A stretch of DNA of 15,450 nucleotides, from assembly GCA_030633015.1 (NCBI GenBank), contig DAOVTR010000005.1, positions 1 through 15,450 on the forward strand. Direction: 5' to 3'. Shown in pieces: positions 1 through 8,499 of this stretch (positions are counted from its first letter, which is position 1; the number at the start of each line of letters is the position of its first letter). Below the pieces are notes generated by a model that was not told the origin of the DNA, ran no database searches, and saw only the letters and a program-made list of their open reading frames with translations. The stretch comes from Bdellovibrionales bacterium (GTDB lineage Bacteria > Bdellovibrionota > Bacteriovoracia > Bacteriovoracales > Bacteriovoracaceae). Made by a program: the position numbers and the translations under genes.

Positions 1-309
1 ATCGCCTTGATAGACGAGAAAATGGTAAATATAGCAATCGTGAGTTCTCAGTTATACGATAAAACAGTTTCAAATCTTCAAGAAGTTAAGGCCCGAAGAG
101 GAATTATTGTAACTATTGGTCCAGACGAAGATGCAGAGTTAAAAAAGTTGAGCGATTATTATATACCTATGAATTATAAAGGGTTAGGAGAACTATCCCC
201 TTTGTATATAAATGTAGCAACTCAATTGCTCGCTTATTATATGGCAAAATTTAAAGGAACAGATATTGATAAACCAAGAAATTTGGCAAAATCAGTCACC
301 GTTGAATAA
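1..309 (+). CDS. glmS: Glutamine--fructose-6-phosphate aminotransferase, C-terminal fragment
   Basis: This is the last 102 codons of a gene that begins before the window; the frame is open from base 1 and ends at TAA 307-309. GlmS makes glucosamine-6-phosphate from fructose-6-phosphate and glutamine in the cytoplasm, the first step toward UDP-GlcNAc for peptidoglycan and lipid A. The visible part is the end of the second SIS (sugar isomerase) domain. The near-invariant GlmS C-terminus is present as KPRNLAKSVTVE, preceded by the typical LGELSPLYINVATQLLAYYMA segment (shortened here: ELSPLY...QLLAYY). Its catalytic N-terminal glutaminase domain is outside the window. The uvrD start follows after a single base, so the two are probably cotranscribed. 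Identification is strong because the terminal motif is highly specific. Confidence 0.95.
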   Translation: MALIDEKMVNIAIVSSQLYDKTVSNLQEVKARRGIIVTIGPDEDAELKKLSDYYIPMNYKGLGELSPLYINVATQLLAYYMAKFKGTDIDKPRNLAKSVTVE

Positions 310-310
310 T

Positions 311-2572
311 ATGTTTAGTCTTGAGCATTTAAATAAATCACAAAAAGCTGCAGTTTTAAAAAACGAAGGCCCATTAATGATTTTGGCCGGAGCAGGATCT
401 GGAAAAACAAGAACGTTAGTATCAAAAATCAGTCATTTAATTTCAGAGATGAAAATTAGTCCTTATAAAATTTTGGCGTTAACATTTTCAAACAAAGCAG
501 CAAAGGAGATGAGAGAGAGAGTTGCAAGAGATGTTAGTCTTGAAGTTGGAACATTGAGGATAACGACATTCCACTCATTTTGCTCAAGGGTTTTAAGAAG
601 TGAATTTAAATATTTAGGATTAAGTAAAAATTTTACAATTTATGATGATTCAGAATCAAAGGCAATTGTTAAATCACTGATAAAAAAACGAGGATTGACA
701 ACTAAGGAGTTATCGCCATTTGAAGTTTTATATTTCATTTCAGACATTCAAAATAACGGTCAATATTTAAATAGAGAAAAAATTAATAATAACTCAATTT
801 TGGATGAATATGAATATGAAATTGATGAAGATGATGATTTTTTTTCTTATTATCAAGAATATATTTCAGAATTAAGAAGATCAAATGCAGTGGATTTTGG
901 AGGTTTAATTACAGGGGTATTGGAATTATTTGAAAAGCACCCAAAAGTATTAGAGTTTTATCAAAATCAATTTAAATATATTTTAATTGATGAATATCAA
1001 GATACAAATCGTGCCCAGTTTGCCTTGATTCAAATGTTATGTGTGAAACATAAAAATATATGTGTTGTTGGAGATGAAGATCAGTCGATCTATTCGTGGA
1101 GGGGAGCTGACATTAGAAATATTTTAGACTTTGAAAAAATATTTCCGGAGGTCAGCGTCATAAAACTAGAGCAAAATTACCGATCTTCTAAGAGAATCAT
1201 TGAAGCAGCAAGTTTTGTTATTGCAAAAAATGAAATGCGAAAGGGAAAAAATATGTGGACGGACAATCCTGATGGAGATGCCGTTGAGATTAGAGAGTGT
1301 CACAGTGATAAAGATGAAGGGGAATTTATTTCAAAAGAAGTTTTTAGTCTTGTAAGTGGTGGAACATCATTAAATGATATTGCAATATTTTATCGAACTA
1401 ATTCTCAATCAAGAATTATTGAAGACTATTTAAGAAAGAGTAGAATTTCTTATCGAGTAGTAGGTGGGCTAAAATTTTATGAACGAAAAGAAATTAAAGA
1501 TTTGCTTGCATATTTAAGAGTGGTGTTAAATGATCAGGATTCTCTTGCCCTAAGTCGAATAATTAATGTTCCTGCAAGAGGAATTGGAGCAACCTCTTTA
1601 AAGAAGATTGAGCAAATTGCTATTGAAAACAGTATGTCATTGTGGGAAGTTATACAGGCAATTGTGGATAATCCAAGTAATTACTCAACCATAAGACTTT
1701 CAGCAAAAGTTAAATCGTCACTATCTCATTTTGTATACCTGATTAATGAGGTAAAACTTCTAAACAATAATAGAGAAAAACCTAAGATTTTATTTGAAAA
1801 ATTACTGCATGATTCAGGATACTGGGATTATTTGAAAGCAAGTAAAGATTATGAATCTCTAGCGAGAATGGAAAACTTACAAGAACTTGGTAGTGGAATT
1901 ACGCAATACGAAGATACGGCAAGTGGCCCAACGTTATTAGGTTTTTTAGAATCTATTACCCTCGATAATGCTGTTACTGATGAGGACAGTGAAATAAAAG
2001 AGCAAAATTCTGGAGAGGTTTCTTTGATGACAGTACATGGATCAAAAGGGCTTGAATTTAAATATGTTTTCATTTCGGGTTCTGAAGAGAATGTTTTTCC
2101 AAGCTATAGAAGTATGGAAGAAGGAGAATATGCTCTTGAGGAAGAGAGGCGTCTATTTTATGTGGCAATGACTCGAGCGATGAAAAAACTTATAATAACT
2201 TTTGCTCAATCAAGAATGCTTTTTGGTCAGTTGAAGTTTAATGGCCCAAGTCGTTTTTTAAGCGAAATACCTTCGAGCCATTATACATGGAAAAATTATA
2301 AGATTGAAACGGATGTCAATAGTCCCTCTGAAGGTTGGGATAGTTTTGAATTTTCACAGGAGGCAGATTTTGAGGACGTGCCTGTTAGCTATCAAGTAAG
2401 AGTAAAAAAAAGTTTATATGTTAAAGGGAATAAGATAATACACTCAATATATGGTCGAGGAAAAATCATGGATACAGAGGGCCATGGCGAGAGTGAAAAG
2501 GTTGTCATTAAGTTTAGTGATGGAACTAAGAAAAAGTTTATGGTAAAATTTGCACCACTAACTTTGGAGTAA
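311..2572 (+). CDS. uvrD: UvrD/PcrA-type superfamily 1A DNA helicase
   Basis: A 753-aa 3'-5' DNA helicase that acts in nucleotide excision repair, mismatch repair and removal of stalled complexes. All SF1A motifs are visible in order: a Q-motif (LNKSQKAAV, residues 7-15), Walker A (AGAGSGKTRT, about 26-35), Walker B (DEYQDTN, from residue 227), motif III (GDEDQSIYSWRGA), motif IV (EQNYRSSKRI), motif V (TVHGSKGLEF, about 573) and motif VI (EERRLFYVAMTRAM, about 612). The C-terminal domain with IYGRGKI...GEGHGES-like spacing resembles the tail of UvrD/PcrA that contacts partners such as RNA polymerase. Length fits the family (720-770). I chose ATG 311 because the Q-motif then begins a few residues in. 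An upstream TTG at 266 has an AAAGGA sequence ahead of it but would add 15 residues inside glmS. UvrD and PcrA cannot be separated by sequence reading alone. Confidence 0.95.
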   Translation: MFSLEHLNKSQKAAVLKNEGPLMILAGAGSGKTRTLVSKISHLISEMKISPYKILALTFSNKAAKEMRERVARDVSLEVGTLRITTFHSFCSRVLRSEFKYLGLSKNFTIYDDSESKAIVKSLIKKRGLTTKELSPFEVLYFISDIQNNGQYLNREKINNNSILDEYEYEIDEDDDFFSYYQEYISELRRSNAVDFGGLITGVLELFEKHPKVLEFYQNQFKYILIDEYQDTNRAQFALIQMLCVKHKNICVVGDEDQSIYSWRGADIRNILDFEKIFPEVSVIKLEQNYRSSKRIIEAASFVIAKNEMRKGKNMWTDNPDGDAVEIRECHSDKDEGEFISKEVFSLVSGGTSLNDIAIFYRTNSQSRIIEDYLRKSRISYRVVGGLKFYERKEIKDLLAYLRVVLNDQDSLALSRIINVPARGIGATSLKKIEQIAIENSMSLWEVIQAIVDNPSNYSTIRLSAKVKSSLSHFVYLINEVKLLNNNREKPKILFEKLLHDSGYWDYLKASKDYESLARMENLQELGSGITQYEDTASGPTLLGFLESITLDNAVTDEDSEIKEQNSGEVSLMTVHGSKGLEFKYVFISGSEENVFPSYRSMEEGEYALEEERRLFYVAMTRAMKKLIITFAQSRMLFGQLKFNGPSRFLSEIPSSHYTWKNYKIETDVNSPSEGWDSFEFSQEADFEDVPVSYQVRVKKSLYVKGNKIIHSIYGRGKIMDTEGHGESEKVVIKFSDGTKKKFMVKFAPLTLE
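2566..2569 (+). promoter_or_regulatory. Ribosome binding site favouring a TTG start for the AsmA-like gene
   Basis: GGAG lies in the last codons of the helicase gene. It is 5 nt from TTG 2575 but 14 nt from the first in-frame ATG at 2584. The spacing favours the TTG start, although the two choices differ by only three residues. Confidence 0.5.
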
Positions 2573-2574
2573 TC

Positions 2575-4704
2575 TTGCTGAAGATGAATAAATTAACGCT
2601 TTCACTTTTTGTAGCAATTATTTTTATTGTTTCTGGATTGATTTTATCTTCACTGTATATTTCAAGTAAAATAGATGAAGAGCAAATTGAAAACTTTTTA
2701 AGATCAGATTTAAAAAAGTCATTTCCAGGCTCAATTGTTGAAATTGATCAGGTTAAATTAAAAATTGGATTTGAAGTCAAGCTAACAATAAATAAAGTCA
2801 GAATTTTTATAAATAAGGATCAAAAGGAAATTAACCTTATTGTTGCAAAAAACATTATAGGTCGAATTAATATCCTTTCATTTTTACTTGGAAATGCGGA
2901 GATCAATATTCTTATTAAAAAACCTGAAGTTTCCTTTATAGAGTTTGATAAAAAAAACAACTGGACGTTGGCAAAAAAAGGAAAAAACAAATCTAAAAAA
3001 ACATCTGATTCAATTAAAAAAAGATCAAAGAAAACCAGAGTAGATTCTTATTCTATCATTCCTAATTTATTTACCAATTTAAAAATTAATTTAAAAATGC
3101 ATAACGTTGACATTAAATATTCTCTTAGAAATGATTTAAAGGGTGATATTATTCTACGTAAATGTACTATTAAAGATTTTAGTTCAGGAGGCATTGCTGC
3201 CTTTAAGATTACGCTTAATAATAGTTTTGAAATAAAAAATAACAAAAGAGTTACATTTGATTCTTTTTTAATTGGAGAGATTGATTTCACTCAATTAATT
3301 AGTAAAAAAATAATTTCAACTTCAATCATGATGAAAATATCAAATCTTACGTATCGAAAAAAAATAATTCCAATTGCTAATGCAAACTTTGATTTGAAAA
3401 TTAAATTAAATAAATTGGGAGTTTTAAGTGGAAAAATAAAAATGACCGACAGTGATAATAATTCATTGTTAACGGATATAATATTTAAGGATAAAAAGTT
3501 GAGTTTTTTAAATATTAACTCTAAATGGTTGGTGAGTAATATTCAAAAATATACTTCAAGGCAGTATTCATTTCTTGTTCCAGGGCTTTCAATTTTAAAT
3601 ATTAGAGGCAGTGCACTTTTTTCGCAGGGTAAATTTATTCCAGATTTTGAGTTTAATACAATGAAAGATTTGAAGATGATTTATCCAACAAATACAAAAG
3701 GGATTATTGTTTTAAATGGAAACTTTAACCATGAACAGTTCTTGTTAAACGGAGAGGGGAAGCTTCTTGGAGGGACGGTTAGTATTAAAGCGCGATCAAA
3801 GCTTTATGATGTTAATGGTGGTAAGTTTAAATATTTTTCTCCAGTATTGATGAAGATATCTATTGAGAATATGAATATTTCTCGAAAGAAAATTAGAAGA
3901 TTAAGAAAAATAAATAATTTATATGATTGGGAAGATAGAAAATATTTTTTATTTTCAAATATAGCAATTGAAATGAGTAATACTAAAATAGATAATAAAG
4001 ATGTTGATGGCAATCTCAATGTCGAACTTTTAAAAAAGAAGATTGTAAAAGTAAGTTCAAAACTTAAAATTAACAGTGGTGGTGCAGAATTTTCTTCGGG
4101 CTTCACTCCATTAAAAGATCGTATTGTTTCTACTTTTGACCTAAAGATCAACCATCTTTCCTTTGATGATCTATCCTTGTTCTTTCCTGTTGGAACAAAA
4201 CTATATTATGGGATTATAGATGGAGCGATTGATGGGAAGTATATTATAAATTTAAACAATAAAAATCGATTGTTTGCATCCTATAACTTAAAATCAAGTC
4301 ATGGTAAAATAATAGGTTATAACTTTGCAAAAAAAATCAATGCCTTCTTTGAAAGTAGTAGGTTTTTCAGAGGTGATAATAATAAAACGATTGTTGTTAA
4401 TAATCGTTTTGATAAAATTAATATTAATGGTAAATATGCTAATGATAAAAATGTTATAAACAAAATCGAAATTCAAGGTTATAAGAATATATATTCTTTA
4501 ATTGGCAATGGTTATTTTTACCATCAACAGAAAAATGAAGATGGGAAAATAGATCTAAAGTTTCATGATAAAACAGGTATAGTTAATGATGAGATACCAA
4601 TAAGATTGCTTGTAAGAGGATCTAAAGTATCATTAGATGAAAAATATACTAGAAATAAAATCCTTAAAAGATATAAAAACAAATTAAAACGAAGAAAGAA
4701 TTAA
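2575..4704 (+). CDS. AsmA-like envelope protein
   Basis: A 709-aa protein with one N-terminal membrane segment (about residues 7-29, hydrophobic between Lys and Ser-Lys-rich flanks), followed by a long domain rich in alternating hydrophobic/polar beta-strands. This architecture is that of the AsmA/TamB/YhdP superfamily: inner-membrane-anchored periplasmic beta-groove proteins implicated in moving phospholipid to the outer membrane. After the anchor comes the usual small entry region (FPGSIVEIDQVKLKIG), in which strand-and-turn units describe the groove. A Lys/Ser-rich stretch at about residues 134-158 interrupts it and looks like a flexible linker. The C-terminal part (SSHGKIIGYNFAKKI...) resembles the AsmA C-terminal repeat region. 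The tail is very basic (KRYKNKLKRRKN). It sits 2 nt after uvrD and 4 nt before mtnA. The family call rests on architecture and general pattern, not a single diagnostic motif. Confidence 0.72.
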   Translation: MLKMNKLTLSLFVAIIFIVSGLILSSLYISSKIDEEQIENFLRSDLKKSFPGSIVEIDQVKLKIGFEVKLTINKVRIFINKDQKEINLIVAKNIIGRINILSFLLGNAEINILIKKPEVSFIEFDKKNNWTLAKKGKNKSKKTSDSIKKRSKKTRVDSYSIIPNLFTNLKINLKMHNVDIKYSLRNDLKGDIILRKCTIKDFSSGGIAAFKITLNNSFEIKNNKRVTFDSFLIGEIDFTQLISKKIISTSIMMKISNLTYRKKIIPIANANFDLKIKLNKLGVLSGKIKMTDSDNNSLLTDIIFKDKKLSFLNINSKWLVSNIQKYTSRQYSFLVPGLSILNIRGSALFSQGKFIPDFEFNTMKDLKMIYPTNTKGIIVLNGNFNHEQFLLNGEGKLLGGTVSIKARSKLYDVNGGKFKYFSPVLMKISIENMNISRKKIRRLRKINNLYDWEDRKYFLFSNIAIEMSNTKIDNKDVDGNLNVELLKKKIVKVSSKLKINSGGAEFSSGFTPLKDRIVSTFDLKINHLSFDDLSLFFPVGTKLYYGIIDGAIDGKYIINLNNKNRLFASYNLKSSHGKIIGYNFAKKINAFFESSRFFRGDNNKTIVVNNRFDKININGKYANDKNVINKIEIQGYKNIYSLIGNGYFYHQQKNEDGKIDLKFHDKTGIVNDEIPIRLLVRGSKVSLDEKYTRNKILKRYKNKLKRRKN

Positions 4705-4708
4705 ATTT

Positions 4709-5803
4709 ATGTTTGAATATTTTAATAATAAAACAATTGTACCATTTAGATTTTCAAATGAAAGAATGGAAGTTATTGATCAAAAAAAATTACCAAACGA
4801 AGAATTATGGATCAAGTTAAAGACCATAGACGACTGTTACCATGCAATTAGAGATATGGTTGTCAGAGGGGCTCCTCTTATCGGTCTATGCGGGATATGG
4901 GGAGTAGTGCTATGGTTTGATGTCTTAAAAAATACAAAAAAGTGTTTTACTGGAGATGATTTAAAAAGATTATCTTTAGATGTAGAAAAATTAAAATCTG
5001 CTCGTCCAACTGCTGTTAATTTATCATTTGAAATCGAACAGGTTAAAAGTTTTATTGCTACAGAACTTAAAACGTTATCTTATGAAGATATTCACAATAA
5101 GTTAATTTATTATTTTTATGAAAAATATATTAATCTTGAAAAAAGCAATCTATTAATGGCCCAAATAGGTTTTAGTGAACTTACTAAAAAATATGGAAAG
5201 AAAAAATTAAATCTTATGACTATATGTAATACCGGAGCTTTAGCCTGTGGCCCTCCAGGAACTGCTCTAGGGGTTATTGACCATGTTTTTAAAATAGGAA
5301 ATTTGAATAAGGTTTATGTACCAGAGACAAGACCCTATCTACAGGGATCAAGGCTTACCTCTTATGAGTTAATTAAAGGTGGGATAGATCATGAAGTAAT
5401 TGTTGAGGGCGCTTTGTCATACGTTTTGGAAAATTGTAATATTGATGCCATCTTTGTAGGAGCTGATCGCATAGCGAGTAACGGAGATACAGCAAATAAA
5501 ATAGGAACGTCAACATTAAGTATTCTTGCCAAGTTTTATAAAGTTCCATTCTATGTCGTTGCTCCATTAAGCAGCTTTGATTTCAATCTTAAAAATGGTG
5601 ATAACATTGATATCGAAATAAGGGATGAAAATGAAATTTTAAAGTACCAAACAATTCAAGTTGGACCGGTTGGTGCAAAGGCATTAAACCCTAGCTTTGA
5701 TATTACAAGGGCCGATAATATTACGGGAATTATTTGTGAGAAAGAAATTATTTCGCCCGTCAATTTTAATAATATGGAAAGATTAAATAGAGGTTTATTG
5801 TGA
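4709..5803 (+). CDS. mtnA: S-methyl-5-thioribose-1-phosphate isomerase
   Basis: A 364-aa enzyme of the methionine salvage pathway that converts methylthioribose-1-phosphate to methylthioribulose-1-phosphate; it belongs to the eIF-2B alpha/beta/delta-like family. Family signatures are clear: VVRGAPLIG near residue 51, SARPTAVNL near 97, TICNTGALA with Cys173, VPETRPYLQGSRLT, and GADRIASNGDTANKIGT with Asp253. Cys173 and Asp253 are 80 residues apart, the same spacing as the catalytic Cys160/Asp240 pair in Bacillus subtilis MtnA, so the enzyme looks active. The usual NAGALAT-like stretch is changed slightly to NTGALAC. It begins with ATG 4 nt after the AsmA-like gene and its TGA overlaps the GTG of the next gene. 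No other salvage genes are visible here. Confidence 0.94.
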   Translation: MFEYFNNKTIVPFRFSNERMEVIDQKKLPNEELWIKLKTIDDCYHAIRDMVVRGAPLIGLCGIWGVVLWFDVLKNTKKCFTGDDLKRLSLDVEKLKSARPTAVNLSFEIEQVKSFIATELKTLSYEDIHNKLIYYFYEKYINLEKSNLLMAQIGFSELTKKYGKKKLNLMTICNTGALACGPPGTALGVIDHVFKIGNLNKVYVPETRPYLQGSRLTSYELIKGGIDHEVIVEGALSYVLENCNIDAIFVGADRIASNGDTANKIGTSTLSILAKFYKVPFYVVAPLSSFDFNLKNGDNIDIEIRDENEILKYQTIQVGPVGAKALNPSFDITRADNITGIICEKEIISPVNFNNMERLNRGLL

Positions 5804-6720
5804 TACGTGCATCTATTGATATAGGTTCAAATAGTGTTCTCTTGCTGATAGTAGAATTAAGTGATGATAATCAACGGGCCAAAGAACATGAAAATCATTC
5901 TATTGTTACTGGGCTTGGAAGAGAGATAGATAAAAATGGACACTTTTTGCAGGAGGCCCTAGATGATACGACTAATGCTTTAGATAGATATTTAAAAATT
6001 ATTAAAACTTATGATATTGCACCAATAGATGTTTTGGTGACAGCAACAGAGGCATCTAGAGTTGCAAGCAATAGTCGAGATTTCTTCATGAATATAAAAT
6101 CATTATTGGGATTTAATATTCAGATAATATCTTCAGCAGGAGAGGCATATTATACAGGGTTGGGAGTTTCACTTGGGCTAGGTCAAAATACTAAAACTAT
6201 TACGATTATGGATATGGGAGGAGCATCAACAGAGCTTATTAAAATTAAAACCAGTCCCTTTTCTTTAATTGATACAATCAGTTTACCTGTAGGGTCAGTC
6301 CGTGCCACAGAGTGGGTAGAGCAGCGGAATTATATTGATCAATTTAATTTGATAAAAAGTAGTTATAGTATTCAAGATTATATTTCGTCAGAAATTGTAT
6401 GTGTTGCAGGAAGTATGACCTCAATAGCTGCAATGTTTAAAAAACTAAGTGACTATGATGATAAATCAGTCCATAACACTAGCATCACATTGGATGAATT
6501 TCGCACGTTTTATAATGTCATTAGTAGCCAAGATTCAAATCAATTACAAAAGAGTTTTCCATATTTGAAAAAGAGGTCTAGAACAATTGTCGCTGGAGCA
6601 AGGGTTGCTTTGGATCTTTTTATTGCTTTAAATTGCAATGACTTGGATATTTCTACCCTTGGATTAAGGAATGGAATCGTTTACGCTGGAGAAATTTCCC
6701 CTAAATATATTATTGCTTAG
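5800..6720 (+). CDS. Ppx/GppA family phosphatase (exopolyphosphatase or pppGpp hydrolase)
   Basis: A 306-aa member of the ASKHA superfamily that removes terminal phosphate from polyphosphate or from pppGpp. The phosphate-1 motif is ASIDIGSNS (residues 4-12), the phosphate-2 motif is MDMGGASTEL, and the adenosine-like motif is VAGSMTSIAAM. Glu115 in SSAGEAYYTGLGV matches the family's catalytic glutamate. The C-terminus has TLGLRNGIVYAG, typical of the short form (about 300-320 residues) without the extra helical domains of E. coli Ppx. The start is GTG 5800, overlapping the mtnA stop by 4 nt, with AGAGG 5789-5793 six bases ahead, which suggests translational coupling. Its TAG end overlaps the convergent acyl-CoA ligase by 4 nt. 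Substrate preference (polyphosphate versus pppGpp) cannot be decided from sequence. Confidence 0.9.
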   Translation: MIRASIDIGSNSVLLLIVELSDDNQRAKEHENHSIVTGLGREIDKNGHFLQEALDDTTNALDRYLKIIKTYDIAPIDVLVTATEASRVASNSRDFFMNIKSLLGFNIQIISSAGEAYYTGLGVSLGLGQNTKTITIMDMGGASTELIKIKTSPFSLIDTISLPVGSVRATEWVEQRNYIDQFNLIKSSYSIQDYISSEIVCVAGSMTSIAAMFKKLSDYDDKSVHNTSITLDEFRTFYNVISSQDSNQLQKSFPYLKKRSRTIVAGARVALDLFIALNCNDLDISTLGLRNGIVYAGEISPKYIIA

Positions 6721-8348
6721 ATATTACTAGATTTAACTAGATATGTTGTTAAGTTATTATTATAAATTTGTTGAATTTCCTTTTCATATCTTTTAATAAT
6801 ATACAATCGTTTAATTTTGAAGTTGCTTGTCAGCTCTTCATTTATTGTAAATCTTTTTTTTATAAATAAATAAGAATGGATGAATTTAAAATGACCATTA
6901 GTTACTATTTCTTTATGCAGTTTTCTAATATTGGTGGTGTTTTTAATATTTAAAATTGCTATTGGGAACGGTTGGTTTTCTCCAATAATTACTGCATGAT
7001 TTATATCAGGTAAAGTCATAAAATATTTTTCAATTGTTTCAGGTATTATTTTTTTTCCATTTTGTGTTTTGAAAACATTAGAAGATCTTCCCGTAATGAA
7101 TAAAAATCCTTCTTTGTCAAAATATCCAGTATCTTGGGTATTATAAAAATCATTTATATCAAGTGTGCCTGATGAAGAATTATAATAGTTTGTAATTACC
7201 CCAGGACCCCTTATATGTATCTGATTGTTGATGATTTTAACGGTATTTACTTTTAATACCATGCCGACGCTTCCTATTTTAAATTTATGCTGGGTGTTTG
7301 CAGAAATGGGAATAATATTTTCACTTGTTCCATATGCCTCATAAATTGGAATATCAATATCTTTAAAAAAAGAAAGGGTTTTAATGCTACAGGCGGCAGA
7401 TCCTGATAATAATAAAATGTTCCCTGTTTTTGTAAATTTATGCTTAATTGATTGTTTTAAAAAATAAATTAAAAAGTGTAAGAAAGGAATCTTTTTTATG
7501 AACTGTTCATATTTTTCAAATGTCTTATAGACTTGTTCGAATAGTATTGGAACACCAACTAAAAAATCTGGTTGAAAAAAGTTGATGGAATTAAATAAGT
7601 TCTTGTGGTTATTAACATAACATGTTTTTGCGTTTGTGCTTAAGGCAACTAAGTTTATAATACGTTGAAATATATTTGAAAGAGGCATCCAACAAATAGT
7701 TTTATGATAATTATTTTGAAGGTTGTAGTGGGATATGATTAATTCGATTGCTAAAACAATTTGCCTTTGAGTGAAAGGAATAACTTTAGGTTGCCCTGTT
7801 GTTCCTGAAGAAAAAATGATTGTGGCAATATCTGCTTCATTTGTCTGTGGAAACTTGAATGTATCATTGGTGCGACCGATGTTGATAAAAATGGAATGAT
7901 AATCATCTTCGTTGGTGTTGTCTAATGTACCACACTTAAAGATAGTTTTTATATTTGAATTGAAATTTAAAAATAAATTTAATCCGTCTGTAGGTATAGA
8001 TTGGTCAAAAAAAAGAATTTGTGGCTTAAGTGTTTTAATTATTTGCTTAATGTCATCGCAAGTTGTTTTTACATCAATGCCAACAACTGTTATCCCTAAT
8101 CCCAAACATGCATTGTGAATAATATCCCATATATAGTTATCATGAATAAAAATTATGGCCTTTTGTTGGTAGAAGTTACTGCTTTTGGCAATGGTTGAGG
8201 CGGATGATCGTATGTTTGATAGGTGTTGATCTAATGAGTAGTTTTTATGTTTTTTTTTAGATTCAAAAATTACAATATGATCAGGAGATGAATTTTTTAA
8301 TTCTATTTTTGAATTTAATAAATTTGAAATAGTAGAAAGTTTATTCAT
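6717..8348 (-). CDS. AMP-forming long-chain acyl-CoA ligase-like enzyme
   Basis: A 543-aa ANL-superfamily enzyme that adenylates a carboxylic acid and passes it to CoA or a carrier thiol. Motif A3 is SSGTTGQPKV (residues 180-189); the usual Gly after PK is Val189, an uncommon change. Motif A5 is YEAYGTSEN, and A7/A8 is DTGYFDKEGFLFITGR followed by NGKKIIPETIE. The C-terminus LTSNFKIKRLYIIKRY closely follows the long-chain acyl-CoA synthetase pattern LTPTxKxKR, which carries the catalytic lysine. It is shorter than the usual 590-650 residues. It is divergent from the PP-loop/thioester-reductase operon, 151 nt away, suggesting a common pathway. No clear ribosome site precedes ATG 8348. Acid substrate is unknown; a medium or long fatty acid is the default guess. 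Confidence 0.88.
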   Translation of the reverse strand: MNKLSTISNLLNSKIELKNSSPDHIVIFESKKKHKNYSLDQHLSNIRSSASTIAKSSNFYQQKAIIFIHDNYIWDIIHNACLGLGITVVGIDVKTTCDDIKQIIKTLKPQILFFDQSIPTDGLNLFLNFNSNIKTIFKCGTLDNTNEDDYHSIFINIGRTNDTFKFPQTNEADIATIIFSSGTTGQPKVIPFTQRQIVLAIELIISHYNLQNNYHKTICWMPLSNIFQRIINLVALSTNAKTCYVNNHKNLFNSINFFQPDFLVGVPILFEQVYKTFEKYEQFIKKIPFLHFLIYFLKQSIKHKFTKTGNILLLSGSAACSIKTLSFFKDIDIPIYEAYGTSENIIPISANTQHKFKIGSVGMVLKVNTVKIINNQIHIRGPGVITNYYNSSSGTLDINDFYNTQDTGYFDKEGFLFITGRSSNVFKTQNGKKIIPETIEKYFMTLPDINHAVIIGENQPFPIAILNIKNTTNIRKLHKEIVTNGHFKFIHSYLFIKKRFTINEELTSNFKIKRLYIIKRYEKEIQQIYNNNLTTYLVKSSNI

Positions 8349-8454
8349 ATTTATATTATTGATTGTTTTTTAAATTAGTCGATCTTTTTATTTAAATAAT
8401 CATTAATATCGATGAAAGTGTTCTGTCGTGTTCCGTGAAAAAACGATGTTTAAG

Positions 8455-8483
8455 TTGTTGTTGTTAATGTTTTAAATTACACT
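8455..8483 (+). promoter_or_regulatory. Candidate promoter for the PP-loop/reductase operon
   Basis: TTGTTG (8455-8460) and TACACT (8478-8483) are separated by 17 nt, each 4 of 6 to the sigma-70 consensus. Transcription would begin near 8490, beyond ATG 8488, which is a second reason to prefer the ATG at 8500. The match is modest. Confidence 0.35.
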
Positions 8484-8490
8484 TGATATG

Positions 8491-8494
8491 AAGG
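8491..8494 (+). promoter_or_regulatory. Ribosome binding site selecting the ATG at 8500
   Basis: AAGG lies 5 nt before ATG 8500. The in-frame ATG at 8488 has no purine-rich sequence ahead of it. A third in-frame ATG at 8587, where related proteins usually start, also lacks one. Confidence 0.5.
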
Positions 8495-8499
8495 TAGTT

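Larger units (their letters stand above)
8349..8499. other. Divergent intergenic region between acyl-CoA ligase and PP-loop operon
   Basis: About 150 nt of AT-rich DNA separates the two divergent starts, so it must hold promoters for both. A plus-strand candidate is described separately. I could not choose a convincing minus-strand promoter. I saw no strong inverted repeat or terminator. Confidence 0.5.

Noticed and set aside
266..310. Upstream TTG start for the helicase, with AAAGGA at 253-258
   Set aside because: The extra 15 residues fall inside the conserved glmS end, and UvrD proteins normally begin just before the Q-motif, as with ATG 311.
3804..4151. 115-codon minus-strand frame
   Set aside because: Antisense of the AsmA-like gene; its low-complexity Leu/Ile/Phe/Ser make-up is what the complement of AT-rich beta-strand coding gives.
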